DNA of 59,904 nucleotides, from assembly GCA_905221345.1 (NCBI GenBank), contig CAJNCW010000009.1, positions 1-59,904 on the forward strand, written 5' to 3'. Below, one piece after another: positions 56,642 through 59,904 of the stretch; the stretch's first letter is position 1; each line of letters starts with the position of its first letter. Source of the DNA: a bacterium. Its GTDB lineage: Bacteria > Bacillota > Bacilli > Lactobacillales > Streptococcaceae. The notes below the pieces were generated by a model, which was given only the letters and a program-made list of their open reading frames with translations, ran no database searches and was not told the DNA's origin. A program made the translations under genes and the position numbers.

Positions 56642-59074
56642 TTAAGCAATATCAAATTTTAATTGACCAGCTTTGACACCAATCTTGAGAGTCTTACCTG
56701 CTACCAGTTCTCCCTTGAGGAGGAGCTCAGCTAGCTTGTCTTCCACCTCTGTTTGCAGGGTTCTGCGAAGTGGGCGAGCTCCCATTTCCGGATCATATCC
56801 TTGGCTTGCCAGCAACTTCAGGGCTGAAGCTTGCAGTTTCAAGTCGATACCCTTCTCTACTAGGCTAGCAATTAATGGTTTAACCATGATCTTGACAATT
56901 TCCTGCATGTGTTCGCTATCCAAGCTGTGGAAGACCACCTTCTCATCAATACGGTTAATAAACTCTGGTCGATAAGTTTTTTTCAGCTCTTCAAAGATTC
57001 GTTTTTCCATATTTTCCTGGTCAAAACGAATGTCCTTGGCGCCAAAGCCGACCGTCTTGTCATCACGAAGGGCTGTCGCACCAAGGTTTGACGTCATGAT
57101 GATAATGGTATTTGAAAAGTCCACCTTGCGTCCCTTACTATCTGTCAAGACACCGTCGTCCAAAACCTGCAAGAGGACATTAAAGATGTCTGGGTGGGCC
57201 TTCTCTACCTCATCAAAGAGAAGAACGGAGTATGGTTTGTTGCGAACCTTCTCAGTCAACTCCCCACCTTCTTCGTAGCCCACATAGCCCGGAGGAGCCC
57301 CATTGAGACGGCTAGCTGCAAATTTCTCCATATATTCGCTCATATCAAAGCGGATAAGGGCTGATTCGTCATCAAAGAGGACTTCTGCCAGAGCCTTTGC
57401 CAATTCGGTCTTACCGACTCCTGTCGGTCCTAGGAACATAAAGGAACCAATCGGACGCTTGTGACTACGAATTCCTGACTGGTTGCGGCGAATCGCACGG
57501 CTAATGCTTGAAACAGCTTGATCTTGGCCGATGACACGTTTGTGCAGTTCCGCTTCCAAATTCAGGTATTTCTTAGCATCCGTTTGAGTCAATTTTTGAA
57601 CTGGAATCCCTGACAAGCGACTCAAGGTGGTTAAAATTTCAGATCCTGTTACCAAGTCTTTATAGACAGGGACTTCTTGTTCTTTTGCGATTAACTGGGC
57701 AGCTTGTTTCCACTTGCCATCCATCAAGGCCTTGTCAGCTGGACTCAAGTCGGCTTCGTCTGCTTTTACATGCTTGGATTTGTTTTGCACTGTTGCTGCC
57801 GCTTCATCCAATAGATCGATGGCAGAGTCTGGTAAGTGACGACTGGTCAAGTAACGATGCGCCATCTTGACAGCTGTTTCAACGGCTTCATCTGTGATTT
57901 GCACACAGTGGTGTTTCTCATAGGTAGCCTTCAAACCTTGCAAAATAGTCATACTGTCAGCTAAACTTGGCTCTTCAATCGTCACTTTGGCAAAACGACG
58001 AGAAAGAGCCGCGTCTTTTTCGATGTGTTTTTGGTATTCTTCCTGAGTGGTTGCACCAACCGTTCTCAAAGTTCCACGAGCCAAGGCTGGTTTCAAAATA
58101 TTGGCCGCATCCAGAGTCGAATCAATACCGCTACCAGAACCCATAATAGTATGAAGTTCATCGATAAAGAGAATCACTTTGCCATCTTCCTCGATATCCT
58201 TGATGATATTGTTCATGCGCTCTTCAAAATCACCACGAAAACGTGTCCCTGCAACGACATTCATCAAATCAAGCTCTAACACGCGCATCTTGGCCATTTC
58301 CGCAGGTACATCCCCACTAGCAATACGCTGAGCAAGTCCAAGTGCCAAAGCTGTTTTCCCGACACCCGCATCTCCAACCAAGACAGGATTGTTCTTGGTC
58401 TTCCGACTCAAAATCTGAATCATACGTGAGATTTCCTTGTCACGACCGATAACTGGCTCTAACTTGCCAGAACGCGCTTGCTCCGTCAGGTCATGCGTGT
58501 AGTCCTCTAAACCACCACTTTGAGCTTGAGGCATACCCATCATATTGGCCATGGAATTTTGCTTGTCAGTTACTGTGCGATGGCGTTGACGTAAAGCCTT
58601 GAGGTCTTCTCTTGTCCATCCTGCACGTTCCTCTAAATTGCGACGAAGAGCAGCAATTCTGACCTGATCTTTCTGGTCTTCATAAGAAAAGCCTGCTCTC
58701 TCCAAGATGCGAGTTGCCAAGGCATTGCCATCATGCAAAATCGCATAGAGGACATGCTCTGTCCCTAGCACCTTTGCATGGACCACTGAGGCCACATACT
58801 CTGCTTCTGCAAATAGGACCTCCAAACGATGGGAAAAGGGCAATTCCGTAAAGGTTTCGTCTTGGCTATAGTCCGTTTCAGTCAGTTCTAAAGCAACCTC
58901 TTCTAAACGGTCCATCTCGTATGGATAATCATTTAGAGTTGCACCTGCCACACTGTAACTGTGATTGGACATGGCAATCAATAAATGCCATGACTCTAGG
59001 TAACGAGCTCCAAAATGGCTCGCAACCATGTAGGCACTTTCGATACATTCATTCAATGCTTTTGAATAGTTCAT
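56642..59074 (-). CDS. clpC: ClpC AAA+ protease ATPase
   Basis: 810 residues. N-terminal Clp repeat domain (1-145), first AAA+ module with Walker A GDAGVGKTALALG and Walker B VILFIDELHTIMGSG, a short M region, then a second module with GPTGVGKTELAKALAE and VLLFDEVEKAHPDIFN. It unfolds proteins for ClpP. It starts one base after ctsR, so it is under CtsR heat-shock control. Confidence 0.95.
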   Translation of the reverse strand: MNYSKALNECIESAYMVASHFGARYLESWHLLIAMSNHSYSVAGATLNDYPYEMDRLEEVALELTETDYSQDETFTELPFSHRLEVLFAEAEYVASVVHAKVLGTEHVLYAILHDGNALATRILERAGFSYEDQKDQVRIAALRRNLEERAGWTREDLKALRQRHRTVTDKQNSMANMMGMPQAQSGGLEDYTHDLTEQARSGKLEPVIGRDKEISRMIQILSRKTKNNPVLVGDAGVGKTALALGLAQRIASGDVPAEMAKMRVLELDLMNVVAGTRFRGDFEERMNNIIKDIEEDGKVILFIDELHTIMGSGSGIDSTLDAANILKPALARGTLRTVGATTQEEYQKHIEKDAALSRRFAKVTIEEPSLADSMTILQGLKATYEKHHCVQITDEAVETAVKMAHRYLTSRHLPDSAIDLLDEAAATVQNKSKHVKADEADLSPADKALMDGKWKQAAQLIAKEQEVPVYKDLVTGSEILTTLSRLSGIPVQKLTQTDAKKYLNLEAELHKRVIGQDQAVSSISRAIRRNQSGIRSHKRPIGSFMFLGPTGVGKTELAKALAEVLFDDESALIRFDMSEYMEKFAASRLNGAPPGYVGYEEGGELTEKVRNKPYSVLLFDEVEKAHPDIFNVLLQVLDDGVLTDSKGRKVDFSNTIIIMTSNLGATALRDDKTVGFGAKDIRFDQENMEKRIFEELKKTYRPEFINRIDEKVVFHSLDSEHMQEIVKIMVKPLIASLVEKGIDLKLQASALKLLASQGYDPEMGARPLRRTLQTEVEDKLAELLLKGELVAGKTLKIGVKAGQLKFDIA

Positions 59075-59075
59075 C

Positions 59076-59534
59076 TTACTTCTCTTTTCTATCTACCTCT
59101 TGTAATAGCTGTCGGAGCATATTGGCACGGACAACTGAGGATTCTTCTCCTAGGACACGATCTGTTGCTACTGAAGTTAGCAAGGTCATCTCCTGCTTGG
59201 TCATCAAGTCCTGCTCCACCAAAAGTTGGAGAATATCCTCATAAATCTCCTGACTAACTCGCTCACCAATCGAGTAAAGCAAATCGCGGAGCATCTCATG
59301 ATGACTGGAAAATTCAATCCGCCCTATGCGAATGTAGCCTCCACCACCACGCTTGCTCTCAACCAAATAACCTCTGCTTTCCGTAAAGCGGGTCTTGATG
59401 ACATAGTTGATCTGACTCGGCACAACCTGAAAGGTATCTGCCAACTGGCTCCGCTGCAATTCCACGATACCAGACTGGTCTAAAATCGCCTTGATATAGG
59501 CTTCAATATGATCTGATGTATTTTTAAATCTCAT
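59076..59534 (-). CDS. ctsR: CtsR, class III heat-shock repressor
   Basis: 152 residues. DNA-binding N-terminus with QRSQLADTFQVVPSQINYVIKTRFT and the glycine-rich wing ESKRGGGGYIRIGRI, the part that senses heat. It represses clp genes, including its own operon through the CtsR box upstream. A good ribosome site (GAAGGAG) precedes the ATG. Confidence 0.94.
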   Translation of the reverse strand: MRFKNTSDHIEAYIKAILDQSGIVELQRSQLADTFQVVPSQINYVIKTRFTESRGYLVESKRGGGGYIRIGRIEFSSHHEMLRDLLYSIGERVSQEIYEDILQLLVEQDLMTKQEMTLLTSVATDRVLGEESSVVRANMLRQLLQEVDRKEK

Positions 59535-59559
59535 AGTAAATCAAACTCCTTCTTTGAAC

Positions 59560-59576
59560 CTTGACTATCTTTGACT
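59560..59576 (-). promoter_or_regulatory. CtsR operator
   Basis: AGTCAAAGATAGTCAAG (reverse complement) matches the tandem heptad RGTCAAAnAnRGTCAAA except for the last base; it lies 25 bp upstream of ctsR. Confidence 0.85.
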
Positions 59577-59775
59577 ATACTATCATTTAACACTCTATAA
59601 GTCAAATTTTTAGGGCTCAGCCCTTGAAAATACTGACTTTCTTTAAAAACACTTTGGCCTTAATTCGCCTTAGTTTTTCTTGAAAGTTCCTAAAAAAGTC
59701 CACAAAAAAGAGCCCTAAAAAGGGCGTGATATTGATGAGTTCAGCAGGCAAGACGTGCCTTTTTTAATACTAGAA
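59577..59775. other. Intergenic stretch left of a probable insertion element
   Basis: No gene is seen. It holds two hairpins: GGGCTCAGCCC (about 59611-59621) and GGCA/TGCC followed by T6 (about 59746-59766), the latter a possible rightward terminator. Confidence 0.5.
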
Positions 59776-59904
59776 TCATAACCACCCGTCTAACGGGTGG
59801 TTTGCACCAGGGCTATAAGCCCAAATCACCAGCCAGCGCCTAAAGACGCTGGCTTTCACGTTGTTCAAGCCTCATTGCTCTTGACTCGTCACTTGCCTCT
59901 TAAA
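59776..59904 (+). mobile_element. Probable end of an IS200/IS605-type element, cut by the window edge
   Basis: Three hairpins follow in close order: CCACCCGT/ACGGGTGG (59782-59800), GGGCT/AGCCC (59810-59822) and AGCCAGCG/CGCTGGCT (59831-59854). Such a string of GC-rich hairpins, different in composition from its surroundings, is typical of the subterminal ends of IS200/IS605-type elements. No transposase is in the window, so this is a tentative call; a structured leader of a following gene is the alternative. Confidence 0.4.

Overview
The window comes from a low-GC Firmicute. Gene content and order point to a Streptococcus of the Mitis group (S. mitis, S. oralis or S. infantis type) rather than a standard S. 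pneumoniae. Many proteins read as near-copies of pneumococcal ones as I remember them: AdcRCBA, DltXABCD, ArcABCD, GlpKOF, HslO/DusB, CtsR/ClpC, NgtS/P1/P2 and the GH20-ROK-GH38-GH125-GH92-GH29 N-glycan genes. No similarity search was run. From memory of S. pneumoniae TIGR4, the left part (to about 11.7 kb) corresponds to SP_0090-SP_0100 and the rest to SP_2141-SP_2195, so two segments on either side of the origin in TIGR4 are joined here. The cbpA/rr06/hk06 genes expected before clpC are missing.

Layout. 0-1.8 kb: 3' part of a gene with 123-bp tandem repeats and a DUF2971 domain. 1.8-4.8 kb: PadR regulator with DUF1700, DUF4097 and a membrane protein. 4.8-8.0 kb: DUF4299 protein, tRNA hydroxylase TrhO, and an orphan bacteriocin-immunity/CPBP pair. 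8.1-11.7 kb: N-glycan ABC importer. 11.8-12.9 kb: lipoprotein gene broken by one in-frame amber codon. 13.0-19.9 kb and 25.4-29.3 kb: cytoplasmic N-glycan breakdown genes. 19.9-25.4 kb: inside this locus, a class Ib ribonucleotide reductase operon (nrdI-nrdE-nrdF'-nrdF) with a divergent FNR-like regulator. 29.3-30.0 kb: a gene-free stretch with two DnaA-box palindromes. 30.0-36.5 kb: arginine deiminase operon. 36.5-40.0 kb: zinc uptake. 40.1-44.7 kb: D-alanylation of teichoic acids. 44.8-50.6 kb: glycerol uptake and oxidation plus an Mga-like regulator. 50.7-52.6 kb: hslO-dusB. 52.6-53.9 kb: lipoprotein and a small membrane protein. 53.9-56.5 kb: NAD salvage. 56.6-59.5 kb: ctsR-clpC. 59.78 kb to the end: probable end of an IS200/IS605-type element.

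How the genes work together. NgtS-P1-P2 imports host N-glycan fragments; GH20, GH38, GH125, GH92 and GH29 release GlcNAc, mannose and fucose; a ROK kinase probably phosphorylates a released sugar. Catabolite-control (cre) sites sit at the importer, GH92, arcA, glpK, the DUF4299 gene and a 76-residue membrane protein, so much of the window looks like a CcpA regulon.

The most unusual system is the nrd operon. It encodes two NrdF-type proteins in tandem. One has every expected metal ligand and the radical tyrosine. The other has lost two site-1 metal ligands (Asp to Ser, His to Asn) and the radical-path Asp (to Asn), yet keeps the fold, the tyrosine and the NrdE-binding tail. This resembles the eukaryotic Rnr2/Rnr4 (beta/beta-prime) pair and differs from the known metal-free class Ie variants. 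Its promoter carries an FNR-type site centred exactly 41.5 bp before the predicted start, followed by two well-phased NrdR boxes.
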